Source: Calliphora vicina
Taxonomy: Eukaryota; Arthropoda; Insecta; Diptera; Calliphoridae
Assembly: GCF_958450345.1 (NCBI RefSeq)
Contig: NC_088781.1
Coordinates: forward strand, 43,697,357 to 43,761,356
DNA: 64,000 nucleotides
Direction: 5' to 3'
A model generated the notes under the pieces. That model did no database searches. It was given only the letters and a program-made list of their open reading frames with translations, and was not told the origin of the DNA. Below are positions 46,056-58,300 of the stretch, in pieces. The position numbers were made by a program, and so were the translations under genes. Position 1 is the stretch's first letter; every line of letters begins with the position of its first letter.

Positions 46056-47364
46056 GGGGATATCTCGGAATATCAAAATTGTTAATAAATTCAAAGTTAT
46101 AGGGGGTAAGATTTTATCGTAAGTCAATGTTTACATTTTACAGTAAACGAATTTTATCGTAAGCGACACATAGTGGTATAGAAAAAAAGAGCGAAATAAA
46201 TCTGTAACTTCTAAATGGTTAGATTGGTTAGATTGGAAGAAGTGCTGTTGAGTTTAAGTTCTGAATATGGACCTGATGGGCCCACCAGGGGCGCGACCAA
46301 GGGTCCACAAAGTAGGACACCTCGGGTATGTTACATTTTTAAAACGATCCTATTTCTTCGTTTGTGTTCCGATTTCAAAAGAATTACACATAAAAAATCT
46401 ATTCATCGAGCGATACAAAAGACCTAGTCCTGGTAGCTATAAATTACCTCTTATAGCTTAGGAGATATTCGCATTTGAAAATTACATTTTCAATATTTTC
46501 TCCAGTTTTCCTTCATTAGACTATGTGTCAAATAGAAAAAAAAGTGTTTAAAAATAATGCCTATGTACAAAGTTATATGCATTTTAATCTAAAAAAATTT
46601 CAAAAAGCCGATTTTTCGCTAATTTTTTGGGAAAAAATAACTTTTTTTCTTTTTAAGTTATCGCAAAAAAAATTATCGCAAAAAAAATGTATAAGGAATT
46701 TATACTTTCTGAAAGCTACGTTTTCATAAAATATTTTAAAAATTGAAAAAAATTAAAAATTTCTCTTACCGAGGGGACCAGGTCCATTCAAAAAATATCA
46801 ATTTTTTATGTAAAATTAAAATTTAGGGCAAAAATTCTCAAATCGCATATTCGATATCAAAATATAGTAACCGATTTTAGATGGCCCAATATACTTTTAA
46901 TTATTTTGTAAAGGGTTCCGATAACTCAGACCCTGGTATGGATATAATAGCCAAAAAACTAAAAATTTCCATTTTTGGGATTTTTCAACAATTTTTTGGT
47001 AATTGCGGGATTGCTGATAATAAATTGCAAAATTCGTTTTTATTTTTCCATTTTAAATAGAAAATTTTACATAACTGTGAAATTTCATTAAAAACTATTC
47101 ATAAATAACAATTTTATTTCAATTCGAAAAATTTGTATCTATGCAAAAATTCAATAAAAAACATTTACTTTATACTTTCCATGAATTTTTAATTGTCAAA
47201 AGTTATAAATAATTTTGAAAAATAGACAAATAGCTTAAACGAAATTATATTATATCGCATCATAACATTTTTAATTTTATGTATAAATTTCAAAATAATC
47301 GAAAAAACCTTCTCCTGTAAAATTTGTATTTTGTCGCTTACGATAATTTGGCGCTAAGGGCTCG
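46056..47364. mobile_element. TIR element family CGAGCCC, copy 2 (one end lost)
   Basis: Reverse orientation relative to 23358-24845. The right end is the intact terminus (inverse of CGAGCCCTTAGCGCC...) ending at 47364. Similarity continues leftward through the G/C-rich block ('gacacctcgggtatgttac', ~46315) and the ATCGTAAGCGACA motif to about 46056. There it stops ~120 bp short of where the other terminus should be. No ORF of the element itself. Confidence 0.8.
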
Positions 47365-47384
47365 ATATCTATATTAGCAGTCCT

Positions 47385-47940
47385 TTAGTGAAGGAGTCAC
47401 CAACGCTATCAAGGCCTTAAAAATCAACAAACCTGGCAACAATCCGCCAGAAATGCTATAACCTGATTCCAAAATCAGTGCTCGATTCATAATCCCGATA
47501 ATCGAAGAATTATCGGGAGGATAATTGATCCACGAAAACCCTGTGTGGATCAAGTAAACACCCTAAGGCTAATCGTTGAACAGTCGGGGGAGTGGAGATC
47601 TTCCTTATATCTCGTATTTATAGACTTTAAGAAAGCATTTCATAAGGTCGCTCATAACACCATCTTTAAGGCACTGGAATGCAAAGCCACCCCATCAAAG
47701 CTAATCTCTCTTAGTAGAAGTCGATACAATGACTCTACTTGTGGGCTACTCTACGAGAACAATATCGGCAACAGAATAAACGTAAATACAGGAGTACGGC
47801 AGGTATGCGTCATGTCACCACCGCTGTTTAACATTGTTCTTGATGTTGTGATGAAGACTGCAACCGATAACTCCACCGGAATTCAGTGGGGCCTATACAA
47901 GAAGCTAGCTGACTTAGATTATATCAAAATTCTAGAATAA
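47385..47940 (+). pseudogene. LINE reverse-transcriptase relic (third LINE family)
   Basis: The plus-strand frame 47545-47940 shows 'VFIDFKKAFHKVAHNTIF' (RT motif A, catalytic Asp in IDFKKAF), 'NVNTGVRQVCVMSPPLFNIVLD' (motif B; the family consensus GVRQGC has Gly to Val here) and 'LADLDY', where YADD should begin. Upstream 'IRPRKPCVDQVNTLRL' is a typical primer-grip approach region. It is truncated before YADD. The wording differs from the jockey-like and I-clade elements here. The clade is uncertain. Confidence 0.75.
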
Positions 47941-48827
47941 AATCAAACTAATAGCTTGTAAAATATCACAATGGATTACATTTGTAGTGGTCCTATGCTC
48001 GAACTCGGAACGACAGGAATAAATATATGGGGCATTTCATGTCAAGTGAACCAACTTTTGAAATCGATGTCTTCCGATCGGGATGAAATTTGCACCAAGG
48101 TTAGAGTGGGATATCTATCAAAATAAATATTTTGTAACTCAAGACATACAATTTTTGACTTTTTTTTGCAAAATCGATTTTATCCCACTCACATTCTACT
48201 AAGCGACAAAAGAGGTCTTAAAGGAAAAGACCTAAGCTTTCTTTTGAGCAAAAAAAAAAAATTTTAAAAAAGCCCCTATTGGAAAAAATGTCGATTTTGC
48301 CAAAAAAAAAAAATTGTATGTCTTGCGTTACAAAATATTTATTTTGATAGATATCCCACTCGCATCCCACTAAGCGACCAAAAATATCTTAAAGGAATGG
48401 ACCTAGGCTTTCTTTTGAGCAAAACAAAAAAAAAAAAATTAAAAAAATTTAGATTTTGCAAAAAAAATCAAAAATTGTATTTCTTGAGTTATAAAATATT
48501 TATTTTGATATTTAGTCCCACTAAGGGACTAACAATATCTTAAAGGAATGGACCTAAGCTTTCTTTTGAATAAAAAAAAAATTAAAAAAGGGCCCATTTA
48601 AAAAAAAAAATCGAATTTGCAAAAAAAAAGTCAAGAATTGTAAGTCTTGAGTTAAAAAATATTTATTTTGATAGATATCCCACTCGCATCCTACTAAGCG
48701 ACCAAAAGAGTCTTCATGGAAAATATCTAAGCTTTTGTTTGAGCTAAAAAAAAATAAAAAAGGGTCCATTTTGAACAAAAAAGTCAACAAAGTTTTTGAT
48801 TTTGCGAAAAAAGTCAAAAATTGTATG

Positions 48828-50070
48828 TTTTTTTTTTTTTTTTTTTTTTTTGTTTGTTTTTATTCATTAATTCAAAAAATTACAATTTTCATTAATATGG
48901 TCTCAGCGCCTCTAGGGCATTGTTGAGACAACGTTGGCTACAATATACAAATTATTAATGCTTCAAAAACTGATTTAAAAAATTTAAAAAGAGATAATAT
49001 TACATTAGAAAATTTAATAATTTATACTATATTAAAAGCATTTCAATATTATTTAAATAAAAATCTTTAAGTTTTTTCTTAAACAACGATATTGACGAAC
49101 AGTTTTTTATAGACTGAGGCAAATTATTGTATTCTAAACTACCAATATACTCAATTCTTTGTTTTGTGATTTCTAGACGACATCTAGAAATCCATAAATT
49201 CAAGTTGTTTCTTGTATTAAAAACAGTCTGGTTGATAGAAAATCTGATTGTGTGATGTCCAATTCCATGTATTATTTTATAAATATAAGTCAATAGCTGC
49301 AGTTTGTAAATACCATATATTGGTAAGACTTTTTTAGCAATATCCCTATACAACAGCAATGTCGGATATATTTGCGGCAGATTAAACACAGCCTTTAACG
49401 ATTTATTTTGTATAATTTGTAAACTCTTTAAATCAGCGTTTTTTTTAAATCCATAAACAAGTGTAATATAGTTAAGATGACTTTGAACCAGAGCTTGAAA
49501 AATTATATATTTGGTTTTTTCATCAAGTTTATGTCTTAGTTTAAAAAGAATACCAAGTGCTGGAGATATTTTCGATCGAACATATTTAATATGATGATTC
49601 CATGTTAAATTACTTTGCAGGATAATTCCCAAAAACTTTATTGAGTCGACTTCAATGATTTCTTTTCCATCTATAAACAAAGGATCTTCTCCAGAAATTC
49701 GATGTGGTTGGGGTCTGAAACGTACTAGTTTTGTTTTGTTATGATTTAACACTAATTTATTTATTCTGGCAAATTCTTTAATTAATGATGCATCTCTTTC
49801 TGCAGATATTTTAAAAATTAAATTTTCCTTATATGGGTATAGTAGACATAAATCATCAGCATACATTATAATTTTTCCATTTAGCCCCAAATTGTTGATG
49901 TCATTAACATAAATGTTAAACAATAAAGGCCCCAGCACACTTCCTTGAGGAACTCCATATTCGACATTAGCCATTGAACTTATGCTTTTATTAATTTGCA
50001 CATACTGCTTGCGGTTTTGCAAATAACTTTTAAAAAATTCCAATTCCCTGTCTCTTACACCATCTTTTGA
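48828..50070 (-). mobile_element. 5'-truncated LINE inserted in the long-TIR element
   Basis: The 3' end is marked by a 24-A tail (plus-strand T run 48828-48851). A ~175-bp 3' UTR with 'cctagaggcgctgagacc' follows, then the coding fragment to ~50066. The host array breaks at 'aattgtatg' on the left and resumes at 'ttttgagttac' on the right. No convincing target duplication is visible. 5' truncation is the usual outcome of target-primed reverse transcription. Confidence 0.85.
49027..50066 (-). pseudogene. LINE ORF2 C-terminal fragment (open, truncated)
   Basis: The frame is open from the 5' junction to the stop at 49027, about 346 codons. It has no genuine start: the first residues 'DGVRDRELEFFKSYLQNRKQY' are internal RT sequence. 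'YGVPQGSVLGPLLFNIYVNDI' (motif B), 'IMYADDLCLLYP' (catalytic YADD) and 'SIKFLGIILQSNLTWNHHI' follow in order, ending with a CR1/jockey-like tail ('YNNLPQSIKNCSSISLFKKKLK'). The endonuclease and the first RT motifs are missing, so no enzyme could be made. The unbroken frame suggests a fairly young insertion. Confidence 0.85.
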
Positions 50071-50514
50071 GTTACAAAATATTTATTTTGATAGATATCC
50101 CACTCGCATCCCACTAAGCGACCAAATAGGTGTTCAAGGAAAATATCTCAGCTTTATTTTAAGAAAAAAAAGCCCATTTTAAAAAAAAGTCAAAAAAGTT
50201 TTTTATTTCGGAAAAAAAATATTAAAATTTTTTTTATTTTTTTTTAAAATATTTTTTTTCGAATGATTGAAGAAAGAGATATCTAAACTATTTGGGACAC
50301 ATTTTGCTAAGAACAATAGGTAATAAGTTACATGGATAAGAAAAAACATCTGCTTGACCAAAATGTCAAACTTTGACCCCCTCTAACTCGGAGAGTTCTC
50401 GACCGATCTTGTTGAAAAATTGTGTCTGAGAACTAACCTTGGTGCAAATTTCATCACGATCGGAAGACATCGATTTCAAAAGTTGGTTCACTTGACATGA
50501 AATGCCCCATATAT

Positions 50515-52942
50515 ATAATCAATACCACCAAAGATTACAGAAGATTATTGAGCCCAATGCAGCAAATCCTTTATGAACTTGTCTTTATATCTTGGTTTTA
50601 ATCTAACAAACCAACTGATTTAAATGCTTTGTAAATCGATCATATTTAATCGAAATATATTTTGATCAAGAAAAATGTTCTCAAATAATCCTACTCAAGA
50701 GATAGTTCTGAAAATCGAGGTAGTCGTAGTTATTTTCTGTCATATATCAGTTATTTATAGCCCGAGTTTCAATACCAAAGTCGATTTTATACATTGATAC
50801 GAAATTTAGGACTCTCAAATCTTTAAGCTCTCTGGAAAATTGATTGTAGCCAATAGAAGGACAATGCTAGATTAAATTTTCTATCTAAAATAACAATTTT
50901 ATTTTTTAAACTGCAGCGCAGTCTTTATTAAAAATGTATTTCTTTAATTTTACATGGATTTTGTTTCGAGTGTACACAGCTTAACGGAATTTGTGTTTAG
51001 CCAAAATGCCGACAATGAATAACAAATAATAATTGAAATAAAAATCCAGCCAAAACAACCCACATCTTGGCAATACACAAAAAGTTAATAAAATCAAACT
51101 CCTATACAATCATATACAAAAACTACAACAAAATCTACTTAAGTAAGACTCCAGCAGCAGCAGCAACAACAAATCGTCATACACAGTGCAGTACATTGAA
51201 CAACAGTAGTGGCAACAAGCAACTAACAGCAATAGAATGTGAACGATGACATTTGATGCCAAAAATGTTGAAGTGGGACAGCACAACAACCAACAACACC
51301 ATTAACAGCAACAAACATCACCCCAATGAGCAGTGGTCGGCAAACAAATGCAAACAGGGGAAATAAGAAATTCCCAATTTAACCAAATGTAAACGAAAAC
51401 GAATCATCAGTAATATAGTTTTTCACGTGCTGCCAAACAAATACATTCACAATTGCTTTATAATCTCTTTGTGTCACCCACTGCTGTATTGCAAGAAACA
51501 ACAACATTACAGCATTAGAGCATTACTTTAGACAGCAGACCTGCCTGCTTGCTGCTCGACGCCTTCAATGAAGTGAACTAAACTGACTGACTGACTGGGC
51601 TCTTTGTTTGTTACTAAACATTTGCAGTGATGATGATTGCAGTTGTTGTTATTGCCACTGCAATGAATTTTATCACAGCAACACAAACATGTTGTCACTT
51701 TAACTCTAGCATCCAACCACTTCTCCTTAACCCCCTCCCTCTTGCTGCTTATTGCCAGCAATTTTCATAGACATTGTTAAGTACAACAGCGCAGCAAGAG
51801 CAACAGAAAATTGCTTTAAACATTGCCAACATAACAAAAACACTTGAGGAATTTTTGTTTGTGGTTGTTGTTGTTACTGTTGCTGTTGCCATTGATATGT
51901 ATTTTATTGCTTTAATTTTATTTTGTTTTATTATAAAATATAAATAAATAAAAATGACTTGTCTGATGTGGCATAAAACTGACGGAATAACTCGTCCTCT
52001 CTGCCCCCTTTTATCACTTAAACTTGACTGACACAATGATATTTTTGCTTAAATTTCCATAGATCTGATATGATGCGTCGTTGACTATAAGTGAATGAAC
52101 GAGTAAGTGAGTGACTGACTTCAGTTGAATAAATGTGGGATTTTGGGAGGAATTGCATGTGTTGCTATAAATATTTAAACTGCTAGATGTCTGCTGCTAC
52201 AATTATACCATCCGCCTCCCCACAAAAATCCTTTTACAAGGATTCTTTATTATAAATTTTGTTTGTGGGGGAAATATAAAAACAATTTTCGAATTTGGCA
52301 ATACAGTTTAGTGTTTATTTTTTTCTTTTTTCTAATAATTTGAAGAAGGCGTAATTGGTTTTAAAGAAACAAACAAAGAATATATTCAATATTTTATGAT
52401 GCTGTATGATGAGTAAGAAAATTCGTTAGGATGTTCAAATGACAAATATAGCGAATTATGCTCAAATTTGGGAAAATTGTTTAATCGAAAGTGGCAGACT
52501 ATTGGCGCCCATGAAAAAAATTTCCTATTTGGATGCAATTTTCGCTGTATTTTGTGTACAATCTGGGGCATATAACTTATTATGAAATTATTTTACTAAA
52601 ACTGAGCAGGAAAAAGGAAAAACTGACCAACTATTACAAAATGAAGTTTATCACATGAATTTGAAGGCTCTAAGGATATTCTGATTTAATGGAGACGTAA
52701 TTTCTGTGGAAATCTAAGGGTAACGTGAAATTGAAAATAAATCTAGCAAGAGTAAAGCAGAACTGACGATGCATGTAGGTATTACAACAGGACTTAATGA
52801 TCTTAAATATTTCCTCGATTCGATTGTGAACGAATGTTTTCAGTAGATGGTGTGACGAGAAGAAGAACATTCGTCAATTCATAAATGTCCCAGCAAAAAC
52901 TTACATTAAAAAGTAATGAGTTGAAAAGCTAATATAACTACT
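50515..52942. other. Non-coding stretch with CAG/CAA and CTG-rich tracts
   Basis: No supported gene. 51145-51330 is rich in CAG and CAA, and 51630-51900 in GTTGTT/GCTGTTGCC. The overlapping open frames at 51528-52036 are low-complexity. Confidence 0.55.
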
Positions 52943-53798
52943 CCTCAAGTTTCATTAAAATCGGCCCAAAAATATATAACATTTCGCTATCTTTTCATTA
53001 GAAATTCCAAATATTGAAAAATTTGACCTTTGACCTTCACGATTTAAAGGCTAACGTTTTCCGATTTTAGTAAAACTTTCAGACCATATTTAAAATTTCC
53101 AGGACTATAATATTATGAATAGGTTTTACTTACAATTTATAACAGTAAGGCAATTGGGCTCATTCGCAGATTTTCTTTTGAAAATCGCAAAATTTAAATC
53201 GCAGGTACGGAAAAACTGTAAGAGATATTGACATAATTTTTTCATATTTTTATTCCCTATTATGATCTCAATAAATCCCAATGTGATGATCAAAAAATTC
53301 TGAAATTTGTTTAACAAAATTTTTAAAAATTTAAAAATGGAGATTCGAAACAGCCGTTAAAATTATTTTTTTTTACCATACCAGCGAATAGGTTAGCGGT
53401 ATCCTACGAAGACAAAAAGTCATACACAAGTAGATGCGGATATATTTTAAGTAAAAATTACCTTTTATTTTAATATTTCTCAAAATATGTTAATTGTTTT
53501 GCTAAATTTATTGTTCAAGTGGCCTGAGATTCTTTAATGGTCTGGGGAATTTTTAATAACTTTAACATTTTCTAACCAATTTCTGTAATTTATATATCAT
53601 TTCATTCAATTGCAAAAGTATTTATTTAGTAGCAAATTTTTTACAAAAACTGAAAAATTTGCATTTTTTCCGAATTTTAGCGATAATACAGTTTTTGGGT
53701 CATTTTGACTCAAAAGAAGATTCAGGGTTAATCTCCAAAAGATTTTTTTAATGTAATTTTCATTAATATAAATAAATCTATATATTTCTGAAAAACAA

Positions 53799-53809
53799 TG
53801 CAGAAAATT
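53799..53809. repeat. Target-site duplication, left (TGCAGAAAATT)
   Basis: This 11-bp word occurs immediately before the element's first base (CAGTCTCC...) and again right after its A tail at 59250-59260. Confidence 0.93.
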
Positions 53810-53990
53810 CAGTCTCCGACTAGCATTCAACGAGTACACTCCTATATTTTCTGTGAATTGTTTAAGCGCATCGCGATCAGTGCATTTCTTTTAAATAATA
53901 AAGACAAAAATCAATTGTTATTTCTTTTATCTTAACAAGTGCTTAATTATAAAGTTAAATTCTTTGTTTTCATCGTGTTAAGTATTCATA

Positions 53991-55304
53991 ATGGCCCCTG
54001 GGCCCCCCCTCTTAGGGGATAACCGGTTTGCTTTGCTAGCCGACCGCAGTCCCCAAAGCAAACGAAAAAAGAGAAATAGAGGAGAGTCTCCTATTGACTT
54101 TCCCTCTCTTCCCCCACTAGCCCCAAAAACCTACAATCCAAAATACATAGTTGTTGCTGCATTAGATGACAAAAAACCTTTATCTGATTACTCCTGTTTC
54201 GCTATTCATAGAGCACTACACCTTATAAGTAAAGAGATTGTGTCCATCACTCAATTAAGAGATGGCAATTTACTCTTGTTAGTCAAAGATAAATTAACAG
54301 CTAATAAGTTTCTTTCAGCTAAAGAATTGTTTGGTATATGTCCTATTGTTTGTAAACTACACGAACAACTAAATTTTACCAAAGGAACCATTTTTGCACC
54401 ATTTCTTTCGAAAATCCCTTCAAAAGAAATCATAGAGGAACTGAATTCTCAGGGTATAGTCGATATTTACAAATACGAAAAATTGGTAGAGGGAAAAAAA
54501 ATTCCTTCAGGAGTAATTCTTTTAACATTTGACTTATACCATCTCCCAGAATCAATTAACATATCATGGTACAAAGTAAAAGTGCGGGAATACATTCCAA
54601 ATCCAATGAGATGTAAAAACTGTCAAATGCTAGGGCATACAATGAAACGGTGTAAAAACTCTCCATCGTGTGTTAACTGCAACCTTCCCCCCCATTCCCC
54701 AAACGATTGTACTCGTGTATTTTGTGCAAATTGTGCAGAAGACCACCCCGCATCATCAAACCAATGTAAAAAGTTCATCCAACAAAAAGAGATTCTCAAA
54801 ATAAAAACAACACAAAAATGTTCATTGCGTGATGCTATTACAATTCACAAAGAAAAATCAAATACCTTAGTTTCATCCACCTCCTACTCCGCAGTTACCG
54901 CCAATAACACCATTTCTACCTCTACCAATTCAAAAACAACAACTAACATTTTATCCCATAACTCTAATATACAAATAATTGAAAAACCAACAGAAAACCT
55001 CTCCACTTTACGCTCAACGCATATAAAAAATCTCACTACTGAGTTTAATAAAACAATCGATAAAATAAAACAAAATTCCACAATAAACGAACAAAAATCA
55101 ACAATAAACAAAGTGCAAACAAATGACAAACAATCCGATCCAACAACAAACAAACCACTATTCTCTTGTAATTTAGCTACCAACAAAAACATATATTTAT
55201 CTCCACTAAAATCAATTGATCTCTCAGAGAGCAGTTCTAACTCAGTAACTCCCGTAGAACAAATACAATTTATGACAACTGACGATGATGCATCGTCAGA
55301 TTAA
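53991..55304 (+). CDS. I-clade ORF1 protein (nucleic-acid-binding, Gag-like)
   Basis: 437 residues starting MAPGPPLLGDNRFALL. A basic N-terminal tract (KSKRKKRNR, ~23-30) precedes an RRM-like central region (~50-200). Three zinc knuckles follow: C208-C211-H216-C221, C227-C230-H235-C240 (both CX2CX4HX4C) and C245-C248-H252-C259 (CX2CX3HX6C). The C-terminal 170 residues are Ser/Thr/Asn/Lys-rich and probably disordered. This layout matches ORF1 of I-group LINEs, which coats the element RNA and acts as a nucleic-acid chaperone in the ribonucleoprotein particle. The stop is 86 bp before ORF2, so ORF2 translation would need reinitiation. Confidence 0.93.
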   Translation: MAPGPPLLGDNRFALLADRSPQSKRKKRNRGESPIDFPSLPPLAPKTYNPKYIVVAALDDKKPLSDYSCFAIHRALHLISKEIVSITQLRDGNLLLLVKDKLTANKFLSAKELFGICPIVCKLHEQLNFTKGTIFAPFLSKIPSKEIIEELNSQGIVDIYKYEKLVEGKKIPSGVILLTFDLYHLPESINISWYKVKVREYIPNPMRCKNCQMLGHTMKRCKNSPSCVNCNLPPHSPNDCTRVFCANCAEDHPASSNQCKKFIQQKEILKIKTTQKCSLRDAITIHKEKSNTLVSSTSYSAVTANNTISTSTNSKTTTNILSHNSNIQIIEKPTENLSTLRSTHIKNLTTEFNKTIDKIKQNSTINEQKSTINKVQTNDKQSDPTTNKPLFSCNLATNKNIYLSPLKSIDLSESSSNSVTPVEQIQFMTTDDDASSD

Positions 55305-55390
55305 TTGCCATAAATCTCTTTAAAAGTAAAAGGCAATCAACAAAATCAATAATCAATACATACTTACATATATAATTCTCTTAATTTCAT

Positions 55391-58300
55391 ATGGTTATAA
55401 ATATTCTGCAGTGGAATATCCGAGGATTTACTAATAACTACACTGACCTACAAATATTAATATCGGAAAGAAAACCTGACATAATATGTTTGCAAGAAAC
55501 GAAATGTAGAAACGGCTTTACTCCGTTTATACCCAGGGAGTATTTTGGGTATTTTTTCAATCCCAATTTGACTTCCAAACAGGGCACAGCCATACTCATA
55601 AAAAAAAACATACCGCATACTGAAATAAACACCAACCCCTCACTAAACCTAGTTGGCCTTCAAATAAAAACTAGCATATCTTTTGCAATTTTTTCTTTTT
55701 ATTCCCCTCCAATTGACTCGTTACCCATATCTGACTTATCGAACATTATTGCGAACACAAACACACCAGTTATAATAACTGGTGACTTTAATGCTTGGAG
55801 CCCTGTATGGGGATCCCCAAATTCAAACAATAAAGGCACAGCGATTGAAAATTTCCTAATAAACTCAAATCTTTCGGTTCTTAACGACGGGTCCCCAACA
55901 CATTTTAGTACTCACAGTACTTTTTCTCATATTGATCTCACAATTTCATCTCTATCAATAATCCCAATGTGTAGATGGCAAGTTATAGATAATCTTCATA
56001 ATAGTGACCATTTTCCTATTATGACACAAGTTCAAACCAACTCCCAACAGCTTCAGGCAAAGGTACCTAAATTTAACACCAAAAAGGCCAATTGGGACGC
56101 TTACCAAAACAAAATTCGTCAATTTAATCAAAATTTTAATACTTCCCTCAACGTGAATAGAGAGGCTGCCTCCATAAGGAAAATAATTAAGCTTTCCGCA
56201 AACGAAAGCATCCCTATATCATCTAATAGGAAAAGGACAAAAACCGTTCCTTGGTGGTCCCATGACCTCCAACTGCTTAGAAATAAAAAACAGGATTCTT
56301 GGAGAGAATTTCGTCGTAATATGTCTACAGATAACCTTTTAATTTACAAGAAAAATAACGCTATTTTTAACCGGGCAAAAAAACTAGCAAAAATTAATTC
56401 ATTTGAAGAGTTTACAAACAACCTAAATCCAACAGCATCTTCAGCAACTCTGTGGCAAAATATAAGAAAATTAACAGGAAACTATATTCCCCATACCATT
56501 TCATCTATTTCTTTTAACAGTAACATTATAACGGCAGCCAACGAAATATCTGAAATTTTTGCTAAATATTGGTCCGACGCATCCAAAGACTCCAATTTTT
56601 CCAATTCTTTTAAATCCAAGAAATCAGAAATACTTTCTTCTTTAGCTACAACATCACGTTCCTCTCGATCTATAGATATAGAGTTACCTTTCAAAATTCA
56701 GGAATTAACATACAGCTTAAAAACATCCAAAGGAAAAACCCCAGGGCTGGATAAAATATCCTATCCTATGATCAAAATGGTACCAGATTTCTTCAAATAT
56801 CGAATTTTAAACCTGTATAACAATATATTTGATTCGGGGATAATCCCCCAATTTTTTAAAACAGCCTCGGTGATTACTATACACAAAAGTAACAAACCAA
56901 TAGACAATATAGATTCATATCGACCTATCTCTCTACTCCCATGCATTGCTAAACTACTTGAAAAAATGATTTCTCGGCGTCTAATGTGGTTTATCAAGAA
57001 ACACAAACTCTTGTCACCTAACCAAACTGGCTTCCAACCTGGTCTTAGCACCACTGATGCCCTTTTATACCTTGACCATATAATATGCAAAAATCGATCA
57101 ACCAAAAAACACACCTCTATACTCTCCATTGACTTTATTAAAGCATTTGACAGAATAGGAATTCACGTTGTACTCCAGAAACTATCAAAATGGGCAATTG
57201 GACCAAAAATGTTTAATTTCATTAAATCTTTCCTTACTAATAGAAAATTTTCTGTTCGTGTCAATGATACGTTTTCAAATATATTCCCCCTTGATAACGG
57301 CATTCCACAAGGATCTCCGCTATCGGTAACTTTATTTATCATTGCCTTCGACGACTTAAGTCGTCTTCTAAACATAGATAAAAGAGTCGACCACTGCATT
57401 TATGCTGATGATCTCTATATTATAGCAAATGAACAGAAAAATGACAAAATTGCACAAATATTTCAGGAAATTTTACTTAAAATTAACAATTGGTCAACAA
57501 CTTCAGGTGCAGATATTTCGTTTGAAAAAACAAATCATCTGCATGTCTGCAGTAAACGTAACTGTAATGAAATAAACATCATTTTCAACAATTTTTCTAT
57601 TAAAAATGTAAACCATTGTAAAATTCTAGGTCTTAATATTGATTATAAATATAACTTTAAGAATCATTGTAATTATTTAAAAAAAGATTTAACTAGTAGA
57701 TTAAACATTATTAAGTACTTATCATCAACTAAGAGCCAAATGCATACAAACAGTTTGCTAAGATTAGTGAAAGCCATTATATTGTCAAAAATTGATTATG
57801 GTTTAGTCATTTACAATAAGACTACCAAAACAACATTCAAAACAGTGGAAAATATCCTAAACGCAGCCATTAGAACCAGTCTGAGGGCATTTCGTACGAC
57901 CCCGATCAGAAACATGCAAGCAGAAGGTGGCTTTGAACCTCTCCGTGTTCATGCCAACAAACTTTTACACCGTCTACTGCACAAAATTAGTTGCCCCAAC
58001 TCATCACTTCTTCTCAAACATGTTAAATTGTTTAAAAAGAGAAAAACAACGCTTAAGTACCCATCAACTCTATGCAACATTATTAAAACTGCAAAAAAGC
58101 TCAACATAAGCGATTATTCACCACCGTTGGAATTTCATCCTCCGTGGATGCTAGAAACCAACAATTTTTTAAAAGACCTACAAAGCTTCAACAAAGACAA
58201 TACATCTCCTTTAATCTTCAGATCGTTATTCAAAGAATTGTTCAGCAAATACAGCAAGAACAACTGGCACTTCATTTTCACAGACGGATCCAAGACTACG

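Larger units (their letters stand above)
48023..50514. mobile_element. Long-TIR element with internal ~175-bp tandem array
   Basis: The terminal inverted repeats are 82 bp (48023-48104 and 50433-50514) with one mismatch, starting ATATATGGGGCATTTCATG. Between them at least five imperfect units carry 'cccactcgcatcc-actaagcgac' (48178, 48356, 48513, 48679, 50098) and 'gagttacaaaatatttattttg'. A LINE has inserted at 48828. Without it the element would be about 1.25 kb. The AT-rich flank makes the target duplication ambiguous (TA/ATAT). Non-coding apart from the LINE. Confidence 0.85.

Noticed and set aside
53606..53839. 77-codon minus-strand frame upstream of the I element
   Set aside because: It spans the junction between the host element and the I element 5' end, so it cannot predate the insertion.
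56482..57399. Minus-strand open frames of 70-122 codons inside the I-element ORF2
   Set aside because: Antisense shadows of the long reverse-transcriptase frame.
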